Notes under the pieces: generated by a model
Seen by the model: the letters and a program-made list of their open reading frames with translations, nothing else
Databases searched by the model: none
What the model was told of the DNA's origin: nothing
Translations under genes and position numbers: made by a program
NCBI RefSeq assembly: GCF_900291015.1
Contig: NZ_OLKL01000010.1
Location: 248,367 to 312,366, forward strand
Length of the DNA: 64,000 nucleotides
From: Pseudomonas persica
GTDB taxonomy: Bacteria; Pseudomonadota; Gammaproteobacteria; Pseudomonadales; Pseudomonadaceae
Direction: 5' to 3'
Shown: piece by piece, positions 57,149 through 64,000 of the stretch
Layout: the number at the start of each line of letters is the position of its first letter
Numbering within the stretch: position 1 is the first letter of the stretch

Positions 57149-58588
57149 ATGAGCCAGATGTTATCCACCGTCAGCGAGCAGCTCCTGGCCCCAGGCGGCT
57201 TGACCCTGGACAGCCTGCAGAGCGTGCTGGGTGAGTTGGCTGGCCCCGGCATCGATGCCGCCGACCTGTATTTCCAGGGCCAGATCTCGGAAACCTGGGC
57301 GCTGGAAGACGGCATCGTCAAAGAGGGCAGTTTCAACCTCGACCAGGGCGTGGGCGTGCGTGCCCAGTCCGGTGAAAAGACCGGCTTTGCCTACAGCAAC
57401 GCGATCAACCTTGAAGCGCTGACCTCGGCAGCCCGCGCCGCCCGTTCGATCTCGCGTGCCGGGCAGAACGGCAAGGTACAGGCCTTCCGCAGCCAGGACG
57501 TGGCCGCCCTTTATTCGGCGGACAACCCGCTGGATGTGCTCAGCCGTGCCGAGAAGGTCGAGCTGCTCAAGCGTGTTGACGCCGCCACCCGTGCCCTGGA
57601 CCCGCGTATCCAGCAGGTCAGTGTGAGCATGGCTGGGGTCTGGGAGCGCATCCTGATCGCTGCGGCCGATGGCAGCCTGGCTGCCGACGTGCGCCCGCTG
57701 GTGCGCTTCAACGTCAGCGTCATCGTCGAGCAGAACGGCCGCCGCGAGCGTGGCGGGCACGGTGGTGGTGGGCGTACCGACTACCGCTTCTTCACCGAAG
57801 AACGGGTCATGGGCTATGCCCGCGAAGCGCTGCGCCAGGCCGTGGTGAACCTGGAGGCGATCCCGGCGCCGGCCGGTACCCTGCCGGTGGTGCTGGGTTC
57901 GGGCTGGTCAGGCGTGCTGCTGCACGAGGCTGTCGGCCATGGCCTGGAAGGTGACTTCAACCGCAAGGGCAGTTCGGCGTTCAGCGGCCGCATTGGCGAG
58001 AAAGTGGCGTCGAGCCTGTGCACCATTGTCGACGACGGCACCCTCGAAGGCCGCCGTGGTTCGCTGAGCGTGGACGACGAAGGTACCCCGACCGAGTGCA
58101 CCACGCTGATCGAGAACGGTGTGCTCAAGGGTTACATGCAGGACAAGCTGAACGCGCGCCTGATGGGCATGGCGGTGACTGGCAACGGCCGCCGTGAATC
58201 CTATGCGCACCTGCCGATGCCGCGCATGACCAACACCTACATGCGTGCCGGCGAAAGCGACCCGCAGGAAATCATCGCTTCGGTGAAGAAGGGCATCTAC
58301 TGCGCCAACCTCGGCGGTGGCCAGGTGGACATCACCAGCGGCAAGTTCGTGTTCTCGACCAGTGAGGCCTACCTGATCGAAGACGGCAAGATTACCGCGC
58401 CGGTGAAGGGGGCGACCCTGATCGGCAATGGTCCGGAGGCGATGAGCCGGGTGTCGATGGTCGGTAACGACCTGGCGCTGGACAGTGGGGTGGGGACGTG
58501 CGGCAAGGACGGGCAGTCGGTGCCGGTCGGGGTTGGGCAGCCAACCTTGAAGCTGGATGCGATTACCGTGGGCGGTACCGGGGCGTGA
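57149..58588 (+). CDS. tldD: metalloprotease TldD
   Basis: This 479-residue subunit forms the TldD-TldE protease, which trims unfolded peptides such as microcin precursors or the antitoxin CcdA in enterics. The zinc motif HExxxH is visible in [17 protein letters not shown]; other motifs are [20 protein letters not shown] and [23 protein letters not shown] 57149 follows GGAG by 5 bp. Its partner pmbA/tldE lies 700 bp downstream. Confidence 0.96.
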   Translation: MSQMLSTVSEQLLAPGGLTLDSLQSVLGELAGPGIDAADLYFQGQISETWALEDGIVKEGSFNLDQGVGVRAQSGEKTGFAYSNAINLEALTSAARAARSISRAGQNGKVQAFRSQDVAALYSADNPLDVLSRAEKVELLKRVDAATRALDPRIQQVSVSMAGVWERILIAAADGSLAADVRPLVRFNVSVIVEQNGRRERGGHGGGGRTDYRFFTEERVMGYAREALRQAVVNLEAIPAPAGTLPVVLGSGWSGVLLHEAVGHGLEGDFNRKGSSAFSGRIGEKVASSLCTIVDDGTLEGRRGSLSVDDEGTPTECTTLIENGVLKGYMQDKLNARLMGMAVTGNGRRESYAHLPMPRMTNTYMRAGESDPQEIIASVKKGIYCANLGGGQVDITSGKFVFSTSEAYLIEDGKITAPVKGATLIGNGPEAMSRVSMVGNDLALDSGVGTCGKDGQSVPVGVGQPTLKLDAITVGGTGA

Positions 58589-58604
58589 TGGCTTCGGCGA
58601 CCGT

Positions 58605-58649
58605 TGTGGGAGCGTGCATGCCCGCTCCCACAGGGCCGCAAAGCGGCCC
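58605..58649. repeat. compact single REP palindrome plus GC hairpin
   Basis: TGTGGGAGCG-TGCATGC-CCGCTCCCACA folds on itself with no pair spacer, then runs into GGGCCGC-AAA-GCGGCCC (58633-58649). It lies between convergent tldD and darP and probably ends transcription from both. Confidence 0.8.
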
Positions 58650-58657
58650 CAGGGCGA

Positions 58658-59179
58658 TCAGCGTAACCCGCGCTGCAACTCGTCGAGGTCGCGGATGTAC
58701 TTGAACACCTTGCGCGCAGCGGCAGGCGGCTTGTTCCGCGCCTTCTCGTGCTGGGCATGGCGCACCAGCGAGCGCAGCTGCTGGCGGTCGGTGTCGGGGT
58801 ACTCGTTGACGAAGCGCTCGAGGTCTTCGTCGTTACCGTCGATCAGCCGGTCGCGCCAGCGCTCCAGGTTGTGGAAGCGCTCGTTGTACTGGCGGGTCGA
58901 GCTGTCCATCTGTTCGAGCAAGGCGTGGATGGCATCCAGGTCCTGCACGCGCATCAGCTTGCCGACAAACGACATGTGGCGTTTGCGGGCACCGTGAGCG
59001 GTGTGCTTGCTGGCTTCGGCCAGGGCCTTGCGTAGCTCGTCGGTCAACGGCAGGAGGGCCAGGGTATCGGCCTTGAGCGTGGTAAGGCGCTCGCCGAGTT
59101 CGACCAGCGCATGCAACTCGCGCTTGATCTGGGTTTTGCTTTTTTCGCCGTCGAAGGCGTCGTCGTTTGAATCAACCAT
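58658..59179 (-). CDS. yjgA: ribosome-associated protein DarP (YjgA)
   Basis: This 173-residue DUF615 protein assists 50S subunit assembly. Motifs: [60 protein letters not shown] and [20 protein letters not shown]. It is the only minus-strand gene between tldD and pmbA and its start is divergent from pmbA. Confidence 0.94.
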   Translation of the reverse strand: MVDSNDDAFDGEKSKTQIKRELHALVELGERLTTLKADTLALLPLTDELRKALAEASKHTAHGARKRHMSFVGKLMRVQDLDAIHALLEQMDSSTRQYNERFHNLERWRDRLIDGNDEDLERFVNEYPDTDRQQLRSLVRHAQHEKARNKPPAAARKVFKYIRDLDELQRGLR

Positions 59180-59288
59180 GGTGGCAGTCCGCTAGAAATC
59201 GCCGCCATGATAACCAGTCGGGGGCCGCTTGTCCGGCCCGGTCGTAGAATGACCCCAAGCCGTACGCAGAATTTGAGTGGAGAGAACC

Positions 59289-60635
59289 ATGAGTGCAGTC
59301 CAGAGCGTAGGTCCCAAGGACCTGCCAGCATTGCAGGAGCAGGTCGAGGCAATCATCGCCGAAGCTCGCCGCCAGGGGGCCAGTGCCTGCGAAGTGGCAG
59401 TGTCGCTGGAGCAGGGCCTGTCCACCACGGTACGCCAGCGTGAGGTCGAGACGGTCGAGTTCAACCGCGACCAGGGCTTTGGCATCACCCTCTATGTGGG
59501 GCAGCGCAAAGGCTCGGCCAGCACCTCGGCCAGTGGCCAGGACGCGATCCGCGAAACCGTCGCCGCTGCCTTGGCGATTGCTAAACATACCTCCGAGGAC
59601 GAATGTTCCGGGCTGGCCGATGCAGCGCTGATGGCCCGCGAGATCCCGGACCTGGACCTGTACCATGACTGGAACCTCGAGCCGGAAAAGGCCATCGAGA
59701 TGGCCCTGGCCTGCGAGGCGGCGGCGTTCGACGCCGACCCGCGTATCCTCAATGCCGACGGCACCACCCTCAATACCCATCAGGGCTGCCGCGTGTATGG
59801 CAACAGCCATGGCTTCATCGGTGGCTACGCCTCGACCCGGCACAGCCTGAGCTGCGTGATGATCGCCGAAGGCGACGGGCAGATGCAGCGTGACTACTGG
59901 TACGACGTGAACCGCCAGGGCAACCTGCTGGCCGACCCGCGTAGCATCGGCGTACGCGCTGCCCAGCGTGCCGCGAGCCGCCTGGGGGCGCGGCCGGTGC
60001 CGACCTGCGAGGTGCCAGTGCTGTTCTCGGCCGAGCTGGCTGGTGGCCTGTTCGGCAGCTTCCTGTCGGCCATCTCCGGCGGCAACCTGTACCGCAAATC
60101 CTCGTTCCTGGAGGGGACCATTGGCCAGCGCCTGTTCCCTACCTGGCTGACCCTTGACGAGCGTCCGCACATTCCGCGGGCACTGGGCAGTGCCGCATTC
60201 GATGGCGATGGCCTGGCTACCTATGCCAAGCCGTTCGTCGACAAGGGCGAGCTGGTGTCGTACCTGCTGGGTACCTATTCCGGGCGCAAGCTGGGCTTGC
60301 CAAGCACGGCCAACGCCGGCGGCGTGCACAACCTGTTCGTCAGCCACGGTGTCGAAGACCAGGCGGCGCTGATCCGGCGCATGGGCCGCGGGCTGCTGGT
60401 GACCGAGCTGATGGGCCATGGCCTGAACATGGTAACGGGGGATTATTCCCGCGGTGCGGCGGGGTTCTGGGTCGAGAATGGCGAGATCCAGCATGCGGTG
60501 CAGGAAGTGACCATTGCCGGAAACATGAAAGACATGTTCCAGCAGATTGTCGCGATTGGCAGCGATCTTGAAACCCGCAGCAACATCCACACCGGGTCGG
60601 TGTTGATCGAGCGGATGACTGTGGCAGGTAGCTGA
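59289..60635 (+). CDS. pmbA: metalloprotease subunit PmbA (TldE)
   Basis: This 448-residue partner of TldD lacks the HExxxH zinc motif, as usual. Motifs: EVETVEFNRDQGFGITLYVG, GRKLGLPSTANAGGVHNLFV, RRMGRGLLVTELMGHGLNMV and TGDYSRGAAGFWVENGEIQH. ATG 59289 has GGAGAG upstream. Its 3' side is followed by a damaged region, not by the gene set found in relatives. Confidence 0.95.
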   Translation: MSAVQSVGPKDLPALQEQVEAIIAEARRQGASACEVAVSLEQGLSTTVRQREVETVEFNRDQGFGITLYVGQRKGSASTSASGQDAIRETVAAALAIAKHTSEDECSGLADAALMAREIPDLDLYHDWNLEPEKAIEMALACEAAAFDADPRILNADGTTLNTHQGCRVYGNSHGFIGGYASTRHSLSCVMIAEGDGQMQRDYWYDVNRQGNLLADPRSIGVRAAQRAASRLGARPVPTCEVPVLFSAELAGGLFGSFLSAISGGNLYRKSSFLEGTIGQRLFPTWLTLDERPHIPRALGSAAFDGDGLATYAKPFVDKGELVSYLLGTYSGRKLGLPSTANAGGVHNLFVSHGVEDQAALIRRMGRGLLVTELMGHGLNMVTGDYSRGAAGFWVENGEIQHAVQEVTIAGNMKDMFQQIVAIGSDLETRSNIHTGSVLIERMTVAGS

Positions 60636-60638
60636 TTC

Positions 60639-60694
60639 ATCGCCTGTACCGGCCTCTTCGCGGGCAAGCGCGCGAAGAGGCCGGTACAGGCGAT
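60639..60694. repeat. perfect long palindrome derived from a REP pair
   Basis: Outer arms of about 24 bp (starting ATCGCCTGTACCGGCCTC) are perfect reverse complements around a 6-8 nt centre. The CCCGCTCCCACAGG core of both REP units is missing, so this looks like a pair whose inner part was deleted. It immediately precedes the fumC remnant. Confidence 0.75.
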
Positions 60695-60714
60695 AGCGAA
60701 TTATCTATGAAAGA

Positions 60715-60822
60715 CCCGGCTTCGAGCTGAATGTGGTAGTGCCGGTGATCGCTCGAACCCTGCTGGAGAGCATCGAACTGATGGCCAACTTCAGTCGCCT
60801 GCTGGCCGACAAGGCCATCGCC
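60715..60822 (+). pseudogene. fumC: fragment of class II fumarase (fumC) gene
   Basis: A 36-codon stretch encodes [20 protein letters not shown], then [16 protein letters not shown]. It matches, as I recall, the segment near residue 370 of FumC (FELNVxxPVxAxxLLxSIxLLA). There is no start codon of its own, and beyond ALA-ADKAIA the frame runs into REP sequence. The remaining 90% of the gene is absent. In P. aeruginosa and KT2440 fagA-fumC-sodA lies exactly here, so this is probably a deletion scar. Confidence 0.7.
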
Positions 60823-60842
60823 AGCGGTCCGCGTACCCTGTG

Positions 60843-60923
60843 GGGCTTTAGCCGCGAAGAAGCCATCGCGGTGGATGGCACCGGCTGCGCGCCGGTGTTC
60901 GCGGCTAAAGCCGCTCCCACAGG
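60843..60923. repeat. diverged REP pair (GGCTTTAGCC subtype)
   Basis: GGCTTTAGCCGCGAA and TTCGCGGCTAAAGCC face each other, the right unit continuing into CGCTCCCACAGG. The left unit lacks the CCCACAGG part. This subtype occurs only here. The stretch 60924-61008 holds an isolated GTTTGCCGGCGATAGG REP half and nothing else. Confidence 0.7.
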
Positions 60924-61008
60924 TCCCTGCTAATTCAATGAGCTATGTGCAGTTCCAGGAAAGCTGGTTTGCCGGCGATAGGATCGGTGCAGTTCCGGCT
61001 TGGATGGA

Positions 61009-61281
61009 TCATTCGCCTTCATCAAAGAAGTTGTTGATCAGCTCGACCAGCGCTGCCATGGCAGCGTCGTCCTGCTCACCTTCGGTATGCAGGTGCACTT
61101 GGGTGCCCTTGCCGGCCGCCAGCATCATCACTGCCATGATGCTCTTGCCATCCACCAGCTTGTCCGGCGCACGGCCAACCCTGACCTGGCAGGGGAAGCG
61201 CCCGGCAACGCCGACGAACTTGGCTGCCGCCCGGGCATGCAGACCCAGCTTGTTGATGATGGTTATTTCACGGGCGGGCAT
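61009..61281 (-). CDS. ptsO: nitrogen-PTS phosphocarrier NPr
   Basis: This 90-residue HPr-like protein passes phosphate from PtsP to PtsN. The phosphorylated His is residue 15 in INKLGLHARAAAKFVGVAGR; the later KSIMAVMMLAAGKGTQVHLH is typical. It ends the rpoN-hpf-ptsN-rapZ-ptsO row. It lies 19 bp after rapZ. Confidence 0.96.
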   Translation of the reverse strand: MPAREITIINKLGLHARAAAKFVGVAGRFPCQVRVGRAPDKLVDGKSIMAVMMLAAGKGTQVHLHTEGEQDDAAMAALVELINNFFDEGE

Positions 61282-61300
61282 CGTGGGGTGGATCCTTGGG

Positions 61301-62155
61301 CTAGAGGTCGCGGTGGCGGACCTGGACGTTTTTCAGGGATTGCTGCAGCAACTGGCCAAGGCGTTCGGTGATATACACCGAGCGGTGGTGGCCGCCGGTG
61401 CAGCCAATCGCAATGGTGACGTAGGCACGGTTGCTGGCGGCGAAGCGGGGCAGCCACTTGAGCAGGTAGCTGGAAATGTCGTTGAACATCTCTTCGACAT
61501 CCGGCTGTGCGGCCAGGTAGTCGATCACTGGTTGGTCGAGGCCGGAGTGCTCACGCAGTTCGGGCTTCCAGTAGGGGTTGGGCAGGCAGCGCACATCGAA
61601 CACCAGGTCGGCATCGACCGGCATTCCGCGCTTGAAGCCGAACGACTCGACCAGGAACGCGGTGCCAGGCTCGGGCTGGTTGAGCAGGCGCAGCTTGATC
61701 GAATCACGCAGCTGGTACAGGTTCAGGCTGGTGGTGTCGATCTTCAGGTCGGCCAGGTCTGCAATCGGCCCCAGCAATTCGCTTTCCACCCGAATCGCTT
61801 CCGCCAGCGAGCGGTTGGCGTTGGTCAGCGGGTGGCGCCGGCGGGTTTCCGAGAAGCGCTTGAGCAGCATGTCTTCGTCGGCATCCAGGTACAGTACGTC
61901 GCACTGGATATGCCGGGCGCGGGCTTCTTCGAGCAGTTCGGGGAAACGTGTCAGGTGGCTGGGCAGGTTGCGCGCGTCGATCGACACGGCGACCTTGGGT
62001 TGCTGCAACTCGGTGTTGATCAGCGCATTTTCCGCCAGCTGCGGCAGCAGCCCGGCGGGCAGGTTATCAATGCAGTAGAAACCGCTGTCTTCCAGGACAT
62101 CGAGGGCGGTGCTCTTGCCGGAGCCGGACCGGCCGCTGACGATGATCAGGCGCAT
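61301..62155 (-). CDS. rapZ: RNase adaptor protein RapZ
   Basis: This 284-residue protein has Walker [21 protein letters not shown] near the N-terminus and the C-terminal sugar-phosphate site [16 protein letters not shown]. In enterics it senses glucosamine-6-phosphate and delivers sRNA to RNase E; its role in Pseudomonas is less clear. It starts 2 bp after ptsN stops. Confidence 0.95.
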   Translation of the reverse strand: MRLIIVSGRSGSGKSTALDVLEDSGFYCIDNLPAGLLPQLAENALINTELQQPKVAVSIDARNLPSHLTRFPELLEEARARHIQCDVLYLDADEDMLLKRFSETRRRHPLTNANRSLAEAIRVESELLGPIADLADLKIDTTSLNLYQLRDSIKLRLLNQPEPGTAFLVESFGFKRGMPVDADLVFDVRCLPNPYWKPELREHSGLDQPVIDYLAAQPDVEEMFNDISSYLLKWLPRFAASNRAYVTIAIGCTGGHHRSVYITERLGQLLQQSLKNVQVRHRDL

Positions 62156-62157
62156 GT

Positions 62158-62622
62158 TCAGTGCTCGTTCTGTACGTCCAGGACAACCTGGAACAGGGCC
62201 TTGCTGCTGGTGGCCGCACGCAGGCGATCACGGACCTCCTTGCGATCGAGCATGCTGGCAATCTGGCGCAGCAGTTCCAGATGGGCATCGGTGGCGGCTT
62301 CTGGTACCAGCAGGACGAACAGCAGGTCCACCGGCGCGCCATCGATGGCGTCGTAGTCGATAGGGGCTTCCAGGTGCAGCAGGGCGCTGACCGGAGCGGA
62401 ACATCCTTCAAGCCGGCAGTGGGGGATGGCGATGCCATTGCCGAAACCGGTCGAACCGAGTTTTTCCCGGGCGACCAGTTTTTCGAAGACATCCTGCATC
62501 TCCAGTTCTGGCACTTGTTCGGCGATGACGGTGGCGACCTTTTCCAGGGCGCGCTTCTTGCTGCCGCCCGGCACGTTCACGAGGGAACGGCCGGGGGTCA
62601 GGATGGTTTCAAGTCGGATCAT
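62158..62622 (-). CDS. ptsN: nitrogen-PTS enzyme EIIA-Ntr
   Basis: This 154-residue regulatory PTS protein has the phosphorylated His 68 in [18 protein letters not shown]. In P. putida PtsN influences carbon and potassium regulation and sigma-54 promoters. It follows hpf by 12 bp on the minus strand. Confidence 0.96.
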   Translation of the reverse strand: MIRLETILTPGRSLVNVPGGSKKRALEKVATVIAEQVPELEMQDVFEKLVAREKLGSTGFGNGIAIPHCRLEGCSAPVSALLHLEAPIDYDAIDGAPVDLLFVLLVPEAATDAHLELLRQIASMLDRKEVRDRLRAATSSKALFQVVLDVQNEH

Positions 62623-62634
62623 GGATGAGGGGGA

Positions 62635-62943
62635 TCAGCGGGCAGCTGCACCTTGCAGCAGGCTTTGCTGTTTTTCCTTGTGTTTTTTCAGTTGGCGGTC
62701 GAGCTTGTCGGCCAAGGCGTCGATCGCTGCATACATGTCTTCGTGTTCGGCGTTGGCAACCACTTCGCCGCCGGGGATCTGCAAGGTCGCCTCGACCTTC
62801 TGCTGCAGCTTCTCGACTTTCATGATGACCTGCACGTTGGTGATCTTGTCGAAGTGACTTTCCACGCGAGCGAGCTTTTCAAGCACATAATCGCGCAGTG
62901 GTTGGGTGACTTCTACATGCTGTCCACTGATATTGACTTGCAT
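62635..62943 (-). CDS. hpf: ribosome hibernation promoting factor, short type
   Basis: This 102-residue protein binds the 30S decoding region in stationary phase and aids 100S dimer formation. Motifs: MQVNISGQHVEVTQPLRDYV, KLARVESHFDKITNVQVIMK and GEVVANAEHEDMYAAIDALA. ATG 62943 has AAGGAG about 8 bp upstream. It lacks the C-terminal domain of long HPF. Confidence 0.95.
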   Translation of the reverse strand: MQVNISGQHVEVTQPLRDYVLEKLARVESHFDKITNVQVIMKVEKLQQKVEATLQIPGGEVVANAEHEDMYAAIDALADKLDRQLKKHKEKQQSLLQGAAAR

Positions 62944-63022
62944 ACAGCTTCTCCTTTGTTGCCCGTGCATAAAGAGGCAGGTCTTGCACCTGCCCCACAA
63001 ACGCTGTGGCACATCTCAGGGG

Positions 63023-64000
63023 CTACATCAGTCGCTTGCGCTCGCTCGACGGTGCGATGCCGAGGGACTCGCGGTACTTGGCGACGGTGCGACGGGCTAC
63101 CTGGATGCCTTGTGCCTCCAGTAAACCAGCGATCTTGCTGTCACTCAATGGCTTTTTCTGATTTTCCGCCGCAACCAGTTTCTTGATGATCGCGCGGATC
63201 GCCGTGGACGAGCATTCTCCGCCTTCGGAGGTGCTGACGTGGCTGGAGAAAAAGTATTTCAGTTCGTAGATGCCACGCGGCGTGTGCATGTACTTTTGCG
63301 TGGTAACCCGCGAAATGGTCGACTCGTGCATGCCCACCGCTTCGGCAATGTCATGCAGCACCAACGGCTTCATCGCTTCGTCGCCGTGGTCGAGGAAGCC
63401 GCGCTGATGCTCGACGATCTGCGTGGCCACCTTCATCAGGGTTTCGTTGCGGCTTTGCAGGCTCTTGATGAACCAGCGTGCTTCCTGCAGCTGGTTGCGC
63501 ATGAAGGTATTGTCGGCGCTGGTGTCGGCCCGGCGCACGAACCCGGCGTACTGCGGGTTGACGCGCAGGCGCGGGATGGCCTCCTGGTTCAGTTCCACCA
63601 GCCAGCGGTCGCTGTCCTTGCGCACGATGACGTCGGGCACCACGTACTCAGGCTCGCTGGACTCGATCTGCGAGCCGGGGCGCGGGTTGAGGCTTTGTAC
63701 CAGCTCGATGACCTGGCGCAGCTCGTCTTCCTTGATTTTCATGCGACGCATCAGCTGGCTGTAGTCACGGCTGCCGAGCAGGTCGATGAAATCGGTGACC
63801 AGGCGCTTGGCTTCGGTCATCCACGGGGTGCTGGCGGGCAGCTGGCGCAGTTGCAGCAACAGGCATTCGCCCAGGCTGCGGGCGGCGACGCCGGCAGGCT
63901 CGAACTGCTGGATGCGGTGCAGCACCGCTTCGACCTCGTCCAGCTCGATATCCAGCTCCGGGTCAAAACCGGCGCAAATTTCTTCGAGGGTGTCTTCCAG
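63023..64000 (-). CDS. rpoN: RNA polymerase sigma-54 factor, C-terminal part
   Basis: The 5' end lies beyond the window; 326 residues are visible without the N-terminal activator region. Seen are the core-binding part ([40 protein letters not shown]), the central helix-turn-helix region ([20 protein letters not shown]) and the RpoN box [10 protein letters not shown] that contacts the -24 element. Conserved with hpf-ptsN downstream. Confidence 0.97.
   Translation of the reverse strand: MEDTLEEICAGFDPELDIELDEVEAVLHRIQQFEPAGVAARSLGECLLLQLRQLPASTPWMTEAKRLVTDFIDLLGSRDYSQLMRRMKIKEDELRQVIELVQSLNPRPGSQIESSEPEYVVPDVIVRKDSDRWLVELNQEAIPRLRVNPQYAGFVRRADTSADNTFMRNQLQEARWFIKSLQSRNETLMKVATQIVEHQRGFLDHGDEAMKPLVLHDIAEAVGMHESTISRVTTQKYMHTPRGIYELKYFFSSHVSTSEGGECSSTAIRAIIKKLVAAENQKKPLSDSKIAGLLEAQGIQVARRTVAKYRESLGIAPSSERKRLM

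Noticed and set aside
60733..60933. 66-codon frame as a genuine small gene
   Set aside because: Its first half is fumarase remnant and its second half is REP sequence; there is no ribosome binding site.

Overview
The window looks like core chromosome of a Pseudomonas putida-group bacterium. The evidence is high GC with strong third-position bias, a family of roughly 35-bp REP palindromes with the core GCGGGTAAACCCGCTCCCACA in at least 17 intergenic places, and a gene order that, from memory, follows P. putida KT2440 (der to roxR, then gatBAC to rpoN) and P. aeruginosa PAO1 (piuB-piuA-piuC-sel1-speC; dpp/opdP-roxSR; gatCAB/mreBCD...pmbA...ptsO-rapZ-ptsN-hpf-rpoN). I saw no tRNA, rRNA, CRISPR array, prophage or complete insertion sequence.

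Layout. 1-2.9 kb: 3' end of der, then a methionine-type aminotransferase overlapping an omega-amidase. 3-9.7 kb: iron uptake locus piuB, piuA (both minus), piuC and a Sel1-repeat gene (both plus). 9.9-11.3 kb: speC (ornithine decarboxylase) with a long leader holding a candidate 22-codon leader peptide and a complementary stem. 11.5-15.6 kb: fecI-fecR-fecA. 15.7-19.1 kb: a four-gene OpuC-type osmoprotectant ABC transporter. 19.7-21.3 kb: prfC. 21.4-25.2 kb: PotF-like binding protein, cupin, PuuB-like oxidase and a SnoaL-AraC regulator. 25.3 kb: a 24-residue membrane microprotein missed by length cut-offs. 25.5-36.2 kb: peptide uptake cluster with three DppA-like binding proteins, an OprD-type porin and dppBCDF. 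36.6-39.3 kb: a SIMPL protein and the RoxSR redox two-component system. 39.5-43.9 kb: AEC transporter, AroP permease, PcaC-like protein, Ca/Na exchanger and a small RlpA lipoprotein. 44-47.3 kb: gatCAB, divergent from mreBCD-maf-rng-yhdP-nitrilase-tldD (47.5-58.6 kb). Then darP/yjgA, pmbA, a scar with a fumC fragment, and ptsO-rapZ-ptsN-hpf-rpoN (the last cut by the window end).

Themes. Iron acquisition occurs twice (piu and fec), both with plausible Fur sites. Peptide, amino acid, polyamine and osmolyte uptake takes up about a third of the window. The second half is conserved cell-shape, translation and nitrogen-PTS machinery. TldD and PmbA (TldE), subunits of one protease, are separated only by darP.

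Most notable: (1) the speC leader, with a peptide ending FFTP-stop just before an 8-bp stem strand; (2) a fumarase fragment between pmbA and ptsO, where relatives carry fagA-fumC-sodA, implying loss of that operon; (3) two genes, mreC and a CaCA exchanger, whose only start giving a full N-terminus is ATT; (4) the 24-residue membrane microprotein; (5) strong non-terminator hairpins at gene boundaries in the dpp and mre operons. All homology statements rest on reading motifs and memory of families; no search was run.
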